Source: Gammaproteobacteria bacterium
GTDB taxonomy: Bacteria; Pseudomonadota; Gammaproteobacteria; Steroidobacterales; BM003
Reading direction: 5' to 3'
NCBI GenBank assembly: GCA_026193125.1
Contig: JAPHSC010000343.1
Span: forward strand, 1-14,447
DNA length: 14,447 nucleotides
This document shows, one piece after another, positions 1 to 5,721 of this stretch. Below the pieces are notes generated by a model. The model did not search any database. It saw only the letters and a program-made list of their open reading frames with translations, and had not been told where the DNA came from. The position numbers and the translations under genes are program-made. Position 1 is the stretch's first letter; each line of letters starts with the position of its first letter.

Positions 1-629
1 ATGTGCTGCGGTTGCCCGGCCAGGATGGCGGCGATCAGCGCGCCGGCCTCGAACAGCTTGGCCGTCTTGCGATAAATCACTTCCCGGTAGGCTTTTTCGG
101 TGGTTTCCGGGTCCTGCAGATTCATGAGCTGCAGAACCTCGCCTTCCGCGATGGTGTTGGTCGCGTCTGCCAGGATTTCCATGATCCGCATCTCGCCGAT
201 ATCCACCATCATCTGGAAGGATCGCGAATAGAGATAATCACCAACCAGCACGCTCGCGGCGTTGCCAAACACCGCGTTGGCGGTTCCCTTGCCACGGCGC
301 ATATCCGAGTGATCGACCACGTCGTCATGCAGCAGGGTGGCAGTGTGAATGAACTCGACGATAGCGGCCGCGCTGACATGGCTCTCGGGTTTGAATCCGC
401 AGGCCCGGCCGCACGCCAGGGTCAGCATCGGACGCAAGCGTTTGCCGCCGCTATGGATAATGTACTGGGCAATCTGGTTGACCAGCGCTACATCGCTGGC
501 CAACCTGGCCTCGATATGGCGATCCACGGCTGCCATGTCTTGCGCCATTAGCGCCCGAATTTGCTCTATCTGGGTCATAGCGAGTACGGTTTCGTTGGCC
601 TTATTATCTGTTTTTTCAATGGCTTGCAT
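1..629 (-). CDS. ispB: Polyprenyl (octaprenyl-type) diphosphate synthase, N-terminal part
   Basis: Partial gene on the minus strand, running off the left edge; about 209 residues are present. The enzyme condenses isopentenyl diphosphate units onto farnesyl diphosphate to make the long side chain of ubiquinone or menaquinone. I translated the reverse complement and see the substrate-binding GGKRLRPM, the first aspartate-rich motif in LLHDDVVDHSDMRRGK, then NAASVLVGDYLYSRSF and EGEVLQLMN, all very close to E. coli IspB. The second Asp-rich motif would lie beyond the edge. Start: the ATG at 629 has an AGG 8 bases upstream; the ATG at 578 (MTQIEQIRALMAQDM) aligns better with the E. coli N-terminus but has no Shine-Dalgarno. 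I give the longer form. It is divergent from rplU, as usual in this lineage. Family is certain; chain length of the product is inferred. Confidence 0.95.
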   Translation of the reverse strand, partial: MQAIEKTDNKANETVLAMTQIEQIRALMAQDMAAVDRHIEARLASDVALVNQIAQYIIHSGGKRLRPMLTLACGRACGFKPESHVSAAAIVEFIHTATLLHDDVVDHSDMRRGKGTANAVFGNAASVLVGDYLYSRSFQMMVDIGEMRIMEILADATNTIAEGEVLQLMNLQDPETTEKAYREVIYRKTAKLFEAGALIAAILAGQPQH

Positions 630-655
630 TTGAAGAGCCTGTCTTGGTCTAGATC

Positions 656-664
656 ATTATGCCA
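656..664 (-). promoter_or_regulatory. Possible extended -10 promoter for ispB
   Basis: Read on the minus strand, positions 664-656 give TGGCATAAT, a TG-N extended -10 with CATAAT (5 of 6 to the consensus). The predicted transcription start would be near 649, about 20 bases before the ATG at 629. No good -35 lies 16-18 bases upstream, so the call rests on the extended -10 alone. Confidence 0.35.
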
Positions 665-699
665 GCTTGGGACGAATAGCTCGCGTGCAAAGATTCTCA

Positions 700-728
700 T
701 TGACCCGGCAGCATGAACTCTTTAGAAT
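700..728 (+). promoter_or_regulatory. Sigma70-type promoter for rplU-rpmA
   Basis: The -35 TTGACC (700-705) and -10 TAGAAT (723-728) are separated by exactly 17 bases; each matches the consensus at 5 of 6 positions. Transcription would start near 735, giving a leader of roughly 75 bases before rplU. This is the best promoter match in the window, as expected for a ribosomal protein operon. Confidence 0.7.
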
Positions 729-749
729 TCCCGCTCTTTACCGGTGACT

Positions 750-794
750 CCTTGATTCTAGGGACCTTTTAAGCCCTTCGATTCTTGGTACCTT
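750..794 (+). repeat. Imperfect direct repeat in the rplU leader
   Basis: Two copies of a 19/20-base element lie in the predicted leader: CCTTGATTCTAGGGACCTT at 750-768 and CCTTCGATTCTTGGTACCTT at 775-794. They differ by one indel and two substitutions and are spaced about 25 bases apart. They are downstream of the predicted transcription start and end just before the rplU Shine-Dalgarno. Role unknown; a leader RNA element is one possibility. Confidence 0.55.
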
Positions 795-810
795 ACGGGA
801 GTAATTGCAA

Positions 811-1173
811 ATGTACGCGGTAATTGAGACTGGCGGCAAACAGTATCGAGTAGCAAATGGCACCAAGCTCAAGATTGAGCGTCTGGTTGCCGGCGAAGGC
901 GATGCAGTAGAATTCGATAAAGTCCTGTTGGTCGGTGAGGGCAGCGACGTTAAAATAGGCTCGCCTTACGTGTCCGGCAGCAAGGTGAAAGCCACGGTGC
1001 TGAGCCATGCCAAGGGCAAGAAAGTAACCACCATTAAATTTCGTCGGCGCCAGAACTATATGCGCACCAAGGGCCACCGCCAGTGGTTCACCGAAATTGA
1101 AGTGACAGGTATCACGAAGGGCCGCGCGGCTGCCAAGAAGGCGGCAAGCGGTTCGGATGATGTAGCGGAGTAG
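811..1173 (+). CDS. rplU: 50S ribosomal protein L21
   Basis: Encodes 120 residues of large-subunit protein L21, which binds 23S rRNA next to L20. The family hallmarks are visible: MYAVIETGGKQYRV at the N-terminus, then KFRRRQNYMRTKGHRQWFTEIEVTGI near the C-terminus. The start is the ATG at 811, which aligns with the MYAV start of E. coli L21; GGGAG at 797-801 sits 9 bases upstream. A TTG at 805 would add two residues and is disfavoured. The protein is longer than the 103-residue E. coli form: residues 104-120 are an Ala/Lys-rich then acidic tail (AAAKKAASGSDDVAE). It is cotranscribed with rpmA, whose start lies 7 bases after the stop. Confidence 0.98.
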   Translation: MYAVIETGGKQYRVANGTKLKIERLVAGEGDAVEFDKVLLVGEGSDVKIGSPYVSGSKVKATVLSHAKGKKVTTIKFRRRQNYMRTKGHRQWFTEIEVTGITKGRAAAKKAASGSDDVAE

Positions 1174-1180
1174 ACTCAAG

Positions 1181-1438
1181 ATGGCACATAAGAAAGCAGG
1201 CGGCAGTACTCGTAATGGTCGCGATTCGGAATCCAAGCGCCTTGGCGTAAAACGCTTTGGTGGTGAGGAAGTGCTGGCCGGTAATATCCTGGTGCGTCAG
1301 CGTGGCACCCAGTTTCACCCTGGCCCCAATGTTGGACTTGGACGTGATCACACCCTGTTCGCCCTGGCGGATGGCAAGGTGGCGTTCCGGCGCAAGGGCC
1401 CCAAGATGCGTCGCTTTGTGAGCATTGAAGCCAACTGA
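1181..1438 (+). CDS. rpmA: 50S ribosomal protein L27
   Basis: Encodes 85 residues, the same length as E. coli L27, whose N-terminal tail reaches the peptidyl transferase centre. The start reads MAHKKAGGSTRNGRDS, the unprocessed gammaproteobacterial type without the cleaved N-terminal extension found in Firmicutes. VRQRGTQFHPGPNVGLGRDHTLFA and KGPKMRRFVS follow as expected. GGAG at 1167-1170, partly inside the end of rplU, is 10 bases before the ATG. The gene ends before a strong terminator at 1463-1491, so rplU-rpmA form one transcription unit that may partly read into obgE. Confidence 0.98.
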   Translation: MAHKKAGGSTRNGRDSESKRLGVKRFGGEEVLAGNILVRQRGTQFHPGPNVGLGRDHTLFALADGKVAFRRKGPKMRRFVSIEAN

Positions 1439-1462
1439 TTCCTGCCGGATTCAGCGGTTGCG

Positions 1463-1491
1463 AAAAACCCCGGCATGTCCCGGGGTTTTTT
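1463..1491 (+). terminator. Rho-independent terminator after rpmA
   Basis: The arms AAAAACCCCGG (1463-1473) and CCGGGGTTTTT (1480-1490) pair perfectly over 11 bp around a 6-base loop, and the transcript ends in six T residues (1486-1491). It closes the rplU-rpmA unit 25 bases after the rpmA stop and lies 40 bases before obgE. The A-tract on the left arm means it could also act on the other strand, though no gene there needs it. Confidence 0.92.
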
Positions 1492-1531
1492 GTCTCTGAG
1501 CCCGGCGTACACCTAGCAGAGATTAGCGGTA

Positions 1532-2623
1532 ATGAGATTCGTCGATGAAGCAGTAGTGCGCGTCCGGGCCGGTGACGGCGGTAACGGATGCATGGGCTTT
1601 CGTCGCGAGAAATACGTGCCTTTCGGCGGGCCTGACGGCGGCGATGGCGGTGCAGGTGGCAGTGTGTACCTGGTCGCCAATTCCGGGATCAATACCCTGG
1701 CTGATTTCAGGTTCAAGAGAAAATTTTCGGCCCAGAATGGCGAGGCCGGTTCGGGCAGCAATTGCACTGGCAAGGGCGGCGATGACCTGGAAGTCCTGGT
1801 GCCCGTGGGGACCATTGTTCGGGATACAGACACCGAGGAAGTCCTGGGCGATCTGACCCGCGATGGCCAGCGTATGCGGGTCGCCGCGGGCGGCCGAGGC
1901 GGTCTGGGTAATACTCGATTCAAGAGCAGTACCAACCGTGCGCCACGCAAGACCATCCCGGGCAGCCCCGGGGAAGTCAGGAACCTGCAGCTTGAATTGA
2001 AGCTGCTGGCGGATGTAGGCCTGGTGGGTCTGCCAAATGCCGGCAAGTCCACCCTTATTCGCGCCATGTCAGCGGCCAGACCCAAGGTGGCGGATTACCC
2101 GTTTACGACCTTGTACCCCAACCTCGGCGTGGTCAGGGTCGGCGATTTGCGCAGCTTCGTGATGGCAGATGTGCCCGGCTTGATCGAGGGTGCGGCGGAA
2201 GGTGCCGGTCTGGGTATTCGTTTCCTGAAGCACCTTCAGCGTACCCGCCTGTTATTGCACCTGGTGGATATTCTGCCGCCGGATCCGGAGCAGGATGTCG
2301 CGAAGGATGTTCGCCGTATTAGCGGGGAACTGGAAAAATTCAGCCCTGAACTGGCCGCCCAGGAGCGCTGGTTGGTAATCAACAAGCTTGATCAACTATC
2401 CGCCGAGGATGCGGAGCAGGCCTGCGAGCGTTTGTTGCAAGAATTGCAGTGGGAAGGTCCGGTATTCAAAATTTCGGGCCTGTCGGGCGAGGGTGTGCAA
2501 GCACTGGCCCAGGCCTGTATGAACCGCCTTGAAGAGAAGACCCTGGAAGAGAAGCGCGCTGAGGGAATGGCGGCAGAAACCAAGGTGCCGGACGGCACCG
2601 CGGAGACTGCAGACGCCGAATAG
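1532..2623 (+). CDS. obgE: Ribosome-associated GTPase Obg/CgtA
   Basis: Encodes 363 residues of the essential Obg GTPase, which binds the 50S subunit and links ribosome assembly to nutrient state. The glycine-rich Obg fold spans roughly residues 1-158, with GDGGNGCMGFRREK and FGGPDGGDGGAGG. The G domain follows: G1 GLPNAGKST (166-174), the switch with FTT (191-193), G3 DVPG (213-216), G4 NKLD (284-287) and G5 near SGLSGEG (315-321). The tail after about residue 335 is charged and acidic, and shorter than that of the 390-residue E. coli protein. The start ATG at 1532 matches the family MKFVDEA N-terminus; the Shine-Dalgarno is weak. Obg after rpmA is the standard arrangement. In relatives proB often follows; here it does not. 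Confidence 0.97.
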   Translation: MRFVDEAVVRVRAGDGGNGCMGFRREKYVPFGGPDGGDGGAGGSVYLVANSGINTLADFRFKRKFSAQNGEAGSGSNCTGKGGDDLEVLVPVGTIVRDTDTEEVLGDLTRDGQRMRVAAGGRGGLGNTRFKSSTNRAPRKTIPGSPGEVRNLQLELKLLADVGLVGLPNAGKSTLIRAMSAARPKVADYPFTTLYPNLGVVRVGDLRSFVMADVPGLIEGAAEGAGLGIRFLKHLQRTRLLLHLVDILPPDPEQDVAKDVRRISGELEKFSPELAAQERWLVINKLDQLSAEDAEQACERLLQELQWEGPVFKISGLSGEGVQALAQACMNRLEEKTLEEKRAEGMAAETKVPDGTAETADAE

Positions 2624-2655
2624 ACTATCGGCGCAGGGAACGGGATTTTGTCCAT

Positions 2656-2685
2656 AAAAAAAGGCCGGTCACTGACCGGCCTTTT
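2656..2685. terminator. Bidirectional terminator between obgE and rpsT
   Basis: AAAAGGCCGGTC (2659-2670) and GACCGGCCTTTT (2674-2685) pair perfectly over 12 bp around a 3-base loop. The plus strand ends in four T residues; on the minus strand the left side gives seven (2656-2662), so termination should be stronger for rpsT. It lies 32 bases after the obgE stop and 23 bases after the rpsT stop, serving both convergent genes. Confidence 0.92.
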
Positions 2686-2708
2686 CTATGTCTGGGTGCA
2701 GCGCCTGC

Positions 2709-2972
2709 TCAGGCCATATTCTTGATGTGATTGTTCAGGCGGCTCTTGTGACGCGCGGCCTTGTTGGCGTGGATCAGGCCCTTGGAAACGGCGCCGTCGA
2801 TAACCGGTACGGCTTCCTTGTAGCTTTCTGTGGCAGCAGCCTTGTCACCCGAGGAAATGGCGGTGAGTACTTTCTTGATAAAAGTACGCATGCGCGACTT
2901 CAGGCCGAGGTTGTGGTCACGAGCCACGGTGTTCTGGCGGGCGCGTTTTGCTGCAGATTTGCTATTAGCCAA
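2709..2972 (-). CDS. rpsT: 30S ribosomal protein S20 with TTG start
   Basis: Encodes 87 residues, the same length as E. coli S20, a primary 16S rRNA-binding protein of the 30S subunit. The sequence MANSKSAAKRARQ, then SRMRTFIKKV and KGLIHANKAARHKSRLN are diagnostic. The start codon is TTG (2972-2970 on the minus strand), which puts Ala-Asn right after the initiator exactly as in the family. GGAG at 2983-2980 is 7 bases upstream. The reading frame stays open further upstream (to about 3107) with an ATG there, but that extension matches nothing and would place the start before the predicted promoter. E. coli rpsT also starts with UUG, a feature tied to its autogenous control, so similar control is plausible here. 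Confidence 0.97.
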   Translation of the reverse strand: MANSKSAAKRARQNTVARDHNLGLKSRMRTFIKKVLTAISSGDKAAATESYKEAVPVIDGAVSKGLIHANKAARHKSRLNNHIKNMA

Positions 2973-3020
2973 GACTATTCTCCGAATGAAACACTTCGCC
3001 GAAAGGGCGGAAAGCCGGGC

Positions 3021-3049
3021 ATTGTGGTGATTATTTGGGCATTTGTCAA
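3021..3049 (-). promoter_or_regulatory. Promoter of rpsT
   Basis: On the minus strand a perfect -35 TTGACA (3049-3044) is followed after 17 bases by CACAAT (3026-3021), 4 of 6 to the -10 consensus. Transcription would start near 3014, with a leader of about 40 bases. The leader can form a small hairpin (CGCC/GGCG, plus-strand 2998-3010). Its -35 is 65 bases from the predicted -35 of the divergent his operon. Confidence 0.65.
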
Positions 3050-3072
3050 TGTTGGTCAGGCCTTGGAGCGGA

Positions 3073-3093
3073 GCCAGCCCGAAGGGCGCTGGC
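3073..3093. repeat. Inverted repeat between the rpsT and his promoters
   Basis: GCCAGCCC (3073-3080) pairs with GGCGCTGGC (3085-3093) through an 8-bp stem with one bulged C and a GAAG loop. It lies upstream of the predicted start sites in both directions, so it is probably not transcribed from either promoter. There is no T-tract. It may be incidental or a protein-binding site. Confidence 0.4.
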
Positions 3094-3101
3094 AACGGTC
3101 G

Positions 3102-3114
3102 GAACAATTTGTTC
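3102..3114. repeat. Perfect short palindrome next to the his -35
   Basis: GAACAA-T-TTGTTC is a perfect 6+6 inverted repeat around one base. It ends exactly where the predicted -35 of the his operon begins (3115). Its sequence differs from the larger palindrome at 3129-3154, so if it binds a protein it may be a different one. I cannot assign the factor. Confidence 0.4.
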
Positions 3115-3143
3115 TTGCCTGTATTAGCGTAATAGCGTATTAA
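3115..3143 (+). promoter_or_regulatory. Predicted promoter of the his operon
   Basis: TTGCCT (3115-3120) and TATTAA (3138-3143) are separated by 17 bases; each matches the sigma70 consensus at 4 of 6 positions. Transcription would start near 3150, about 22 bases before the regulator ATG. The -10 lies in the middle of the palindrome at 3129-3154, so a protein bound there would block RNA polymerase. The match is modest and other nearby hexamers are possible. Confidence 0.5.
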
Positions 3144-3154
3144 TGCGTTATTAC
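3129..3154. promoter_or_regulatory. Candidate operator: 26-bp near-palindrome over the his -10
   Basis: The left half GTAATAGCGTATT (3129-3141) has reverse complement AATACGCTATTAC, which matches the right half AATGCGTTATTAC (3142-3154) at 11 of 13 positions. The centre ATTAAT is perfectly symmetric. It overlaps the predicted -10 and lies 17 bases before the ATG of a TrpR-family gene, where an autoregulated TrpR-like repressor would be expected to bind. The region also reads as three direct GCGT-TTA-like words (3127, 3135, 3145), so the true site architecture is open. The link to the neighbouring regulator is inference from position. Confidence 0.6.
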
Positions 3155-3171
3155 ATTATTTGGACATCCCT

Positions 3172-3501
3172 ATGAAGCAGCGAAGACATACCGTGGAGCA
3201 GGACAGGCAGGCCCGGCAAGCCTTGTGTGAGGCCATTCTCTCCCTGCAAAACATGGCAGAAATCAAGGCGTTTCTTGGCGACCTGACCACGCCGGCGGAA
3301 TTGCAGGCCCTGGCTGATCGCTGGCGAGTGGTGGGCCTGCTGAAGCAGGGCTTGCCCTACCGAGTGATTGCCGAGCGCACCGGGGTGAGTGTGACCACTA
3401 CCGGGCGGGTGGCGCGGTGCCTTGCGGCTCCCGGGAGTGGCTATAGCATCGCCTGGAGTAATCTTTCCGGCGAGCGCGTGGCGGGAGAGGCAAATGGATA
3501 G
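3172..3501 (+). CDS. TrpR/YerC-family transcriptional regulator, likely repressor of the his operon
   Basis: Encodes 109 residues. Residues 38-84 read TTPAELQALADRW, then LKQGLPYRVIAERTG, then VSVTTTGRVARCL. This is the Trp-repressor superfamily helix-turn-helix (about 63-84), closer to the YerC/YecD branch than to E. coli TrpR. A GSGY motif (88-91) after the helices fits YerC proteins. The start ATG at 3172 has a weak GGA 7 bases upstream; the TTG at 3160 has no Shine-Dalgarno. It is the first gene of the operon and its last 8 bases overlap hisG, so it is probably produced with the His enzymes. A predicted HisR of this family is known to me from Firmicutes, and I recall similar genes ahead of hisG in Xanthomonas. 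Histidine sensing is inferred, not shown; an amino-acid corepressor or histidyl-related ligand is plausible. It is not a tryptophan regulator by context. Confidence 0.85.
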   Translation: MKQRRHTVEQDRQARQALCEAILSLQNMAEIKAFLGDLTTPAELQALADRWRVVGLLKQGLPYRVIAERTGVSVTTTGRVARCLAAPGSGYSIAWSNLSGERVAGEANG

Positions 3502-4393
3502 GGGGCCGCGCATCAGGGTTGGGGTTCAGAAGTCGGGCCGGCTGACTGAAAACTCACTGGATCTTTTACATCGTTGCGGCCTGGTATACAGCCGGGCGCC
3601 GGATCAACTTATTTGTTACGGGGAAAATATGCCCCTGGATATCTTGCTGGTGCGGGACGATGACATACCGGGGTTGGTGAGTGAGGGCTCCTGCCAGCTG
3701 GGTATTGCCGGCTTGAACGTCGTGGAGGAGCAACGCCTGGAGCGGCAACAAGGGGGCGAGGAGGCCAATGTAGAGGTGCTGTTGGAACTGGGTGTGGGTC
3801 AGTGCCGCCTGGCGCTCGCGGCTCCTGAAGGTGTGCCCTATGAAGGCGTGCATTCCTTGCAGGGTCGGCGTGTCGCCACCAGTTATCCTTACCTGCTGGG
3901 TAATTTCCTGCGCGAAAACCAGGTGCAGGCGGAAATCGTGGTCATGTCCGGCGCCATTGAAATCGCGCCCAAGCTCGGCAAGGCGGATTTCATCTGTGAC
4001 CTGGTGTCTACGGGAAGTACCCTGGCTGCCAACCACTTGCGCGAAACCCAGACCATACTCGAGAGCCAGTCGGTACTGCTGCGCAGAAACCTGCCACTGG
4101 AGCCTGAATCGGAAGCCTGGATCCAACGTCTTGTTCGGCGCATGGATGGTGTCCTGCAGGTGCGCGAAAGCAAATACATCATGCTCCACGCACCACGCTC
4201 AGCACTCAAGGCAATCACGGACTTGTTGCCAGGTAGCGAGGCGCCTACGGTCATGCCCCTGGAAGGAAGGCCCGACAAGGTAGCGGTCCACGCGGTCTGT
4301 CCGGAAGCCGTTTTCTGGGAGACGCTGGAGGCACTGCAAAATGCGGGCGCGACATCTTTGCTGGTGCTGCCAGTTGAAAAGATGCTGGCCTAG
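3494..4393 (+). CDS. hisG: ATP phosphoribosyltransferase, long form
   Basis: Encodes 299 residues, the same length as the E. coli enzyme. It catalyses the first step of histidine synthesis, joining ATP and PRPP, and is normally feedback-inhibited by histidine. VQKSGRL (11-17), ENMPLDILLVRDDDIPGLV (44-62), ATSYPYLL (128-135) and the PRPP-binding DLVSTGSTLAAN (169-180) are clear. The C-terminal regulatory domain from about residue 225 (RESKYIMLHAP to VLPVEKM) marks the long HisG_L type, which does not need HisZ. Pseudomonas, whose core gene order this window otherwise resembles, uses the short HisG with HisZ, so the type is noteworthy. GGGAG (3483-3487) is 6 bases before the ATG. The ATG overlaps the regulator stop by 8 bases. 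Confidence 0.97.
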   Translation: MDRGPRIRVGVQKSGRLTENSLDLLHRCGLVYSRAPDQLICYGENMPLDILLVRDDDIPGLVSEGSCQLGIAGLNVVEEQRLERQQGGEEANVEVLLELGVGQCRLALAAPEGVPYEGVHSLQGRRVATSYPYLLGNFLRENQVQAEIVVMSGAIEIAPKLGKADFICDLVSTGSTLAANHLRETQTILESQSVLLRRNLPLEPESEAWIQRLVRRMDGVLQVRESKYIMLHAPRSALKAITDLLPGSEAPTVMPLEGRPDKVAVHAVCPEAVFWETLEALQNAGATSLLVLPVEKMLA

Positions 4394-4407
4394 AGAGGAG
4401 ACAGGCT

Positions 4408-5721
4408 GTGGAATATCTGGAATGGAATAGCCTGGATGAACAGGGGCGAGCACTCGCCCTGGCTCGCCCTCCCCAGGCCAGGAGTGAGGCCCTGCTTGAG
4501 CGGGTTGCCGGAATCATCGAGCAGGTGAAGCGGGGCGGTGACAAGGCGCTTCTCGATTTGACCCGTGAGATCGATGCCGTGCAGCTTGAGTCGCTGCGGG
4601 TGTCAAATGAGGAGTTTGAACGGGCGCAGGCGATGGTCAGCCCGGAGCAAATAGCTGCCTTGCGCAGTGCAGTGGAAAACATTCAGAAATTTCACCAGCT
4701 GCAGATGCCCTCTGCGCTGAGTATTGAGACCGCCCCTGGAGTGACCTGCGAACAGTTGATCAGGCCAATCAACGCGGTGGGTCTGTATGTGCCGGCGGGT
4801 ACTGCGCCCTTGCCTTCGGCTGTGCTCATGTTGGCTATTCCCGCTGCCGTGGCCGGTTGCGCACGGCGCGCAATTTTTACGCCTCCGGGTAAGGATGGCT
4901 GCGCTAATGCAGCCGTGCTGGTGGCGGCCAGCCTGTGTGGAGTGGACGAGGTATACAAGCTGGGCGGCGCACAGGCGATTGCTGCCATGGCCTATGGCAC
5001 AGAAAGCATTGCCAGGGTGGACAAGATTTTCGGTCCGGGCAATACCTGGGTTACCGCGGCGAAGATGGCGGTATCGATTGATCCAGCCGGTTGCATCTGT
5101 GATATGCCCGCCGGCCCCTCGGAAGTCATGGTGGTGGCGGATGCCGGGGCAGACGCCGCTTTCGTTGCCGCCGACCTGTTATCCCAGGCAGAGCATGGCC
5201 CCGACTCCCAGGTACTGTTGGTCAGCACGGACAGGTCACTCGCCGAGGCAGTACGGCGCGAAATTGAGACACAGTTGCAGGAGCTGCCCAGGCGCACGAT
5301 AGCCGGCAGCGCGCTGAATGCCAGTCGCAGCATCCTGGTGGAGGATCTCACTTGCGCCATGCAGGTGGTCAACGCCTATGCGCCCGAGCATTTGATTTTG
5401 CAGGTGCAGCAGGCGCGGGAGTGGCTGCCGGCGGTGCACAATGCCGGTTCGGTTTTCCTGGGTCCATGGACACCGGAGTCGGTGGGAGACTATTGCAGCG
5501 GCACCAATCATGTCTTGCCGACTTATGGCTATGCACGGGCAGTCAGCGGTCTGTCTGTCGTGGATTTCCTGCGTCGCATGAGCGTGCAGGAATTGACACC
5601 GGAGGGCCTGCAGAATATCGGCCCGGTGGCAGAAGTGCTGGCCGAAATGGAAGGACTGCGCGGCCATGCGCGTGCGGTGAGCCTGCGCCTGGCGCAGTTG
5701 CCCCGGGGTGCTTCGGTATGA
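4408..5721 (+). CDS. hisD: Histidinol dehydrogenase
   Basis: Encodes 437 residues (E. coli 434). It oxidises L-histidinol to histidine in two NAD-dependent steps, the last of the pathway. The central block KIFGPGNTWVTAAKM and DMPAGPSEVMVVAD is diagnostic. Catalytic Glu327-His328 lie in YAPEHL, and the zinc ligands correspond to Gln260, His263, Asp361 and His420, one residue after the E. coli positions. The start is GTG at 4408, with GAGGAG (4395-4400) 7 bases upstream. At 14 bases, the gap from hisG is the only real gap among the his genes. The stop overlaps the hisC start in an ATGA. Confidence 0.97.
   Translation: MEYLEWNSLDEQGRALALARPPQARSEALLERVAGIIEQVKRGGDKALLDLTREIDAVQLESLRVSNEEFERAQAMVSPEQIAALRSAVENIQKFHQLQMPSALSIETAPGVTCEQLIRPINAVGLYVPAGTAPLPSAVLMLAIPAAVAGCARRAIFTPPGKDGCANAAVLVAASLCGVDEVYKLGGAQAIAAMAYGTESIARVDKIFGPGNTWVTAAKMAVSIDPAGCICDMPAGPSEVMVVADAGADAAFVAADLLSQAEHGPDSQVLLVSTDRSLAEAVRREIETQLQELPRRTIAGSALNASRSILVEDLTCAMQVVNAYAPEHLILQVQQAREWLPAVHNAGSVFLGPWTPESVGDYCSGTNHVLPTYGYARAVSGLSVVDFLRRMSVQELTPEGLQNIGPVAEVLAEMEGLRGHARAVSLRLAQLPRGASV

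Noticed and set aside
2709..3107. Long S20 with about 45 extra N-terminal residues
   Set aside because: The extension matches nothing, runs through the predicted rpsT promoter, and the TTG with GGAG gives exactly the family length.
3102..3114. LexA (SOS) box
   Set aside because: GAAC and GTTC are spaced by 5 bases; the Gram-positive box needs 4, and the gammaproteobacterial box is CTGT-N8-ACAG.
2973..3171. His leader peptide and attenuator
   Set aside because: No short frame with a run of His codons and no terminator/antiterminator pair before the regulator or hisG.
5352..5717. 122-residue N-terminal extension of HisC
   Set aside because: It lies entirely within hisD in another frame; the HisC family start and the ATGA overlap point to 5718.
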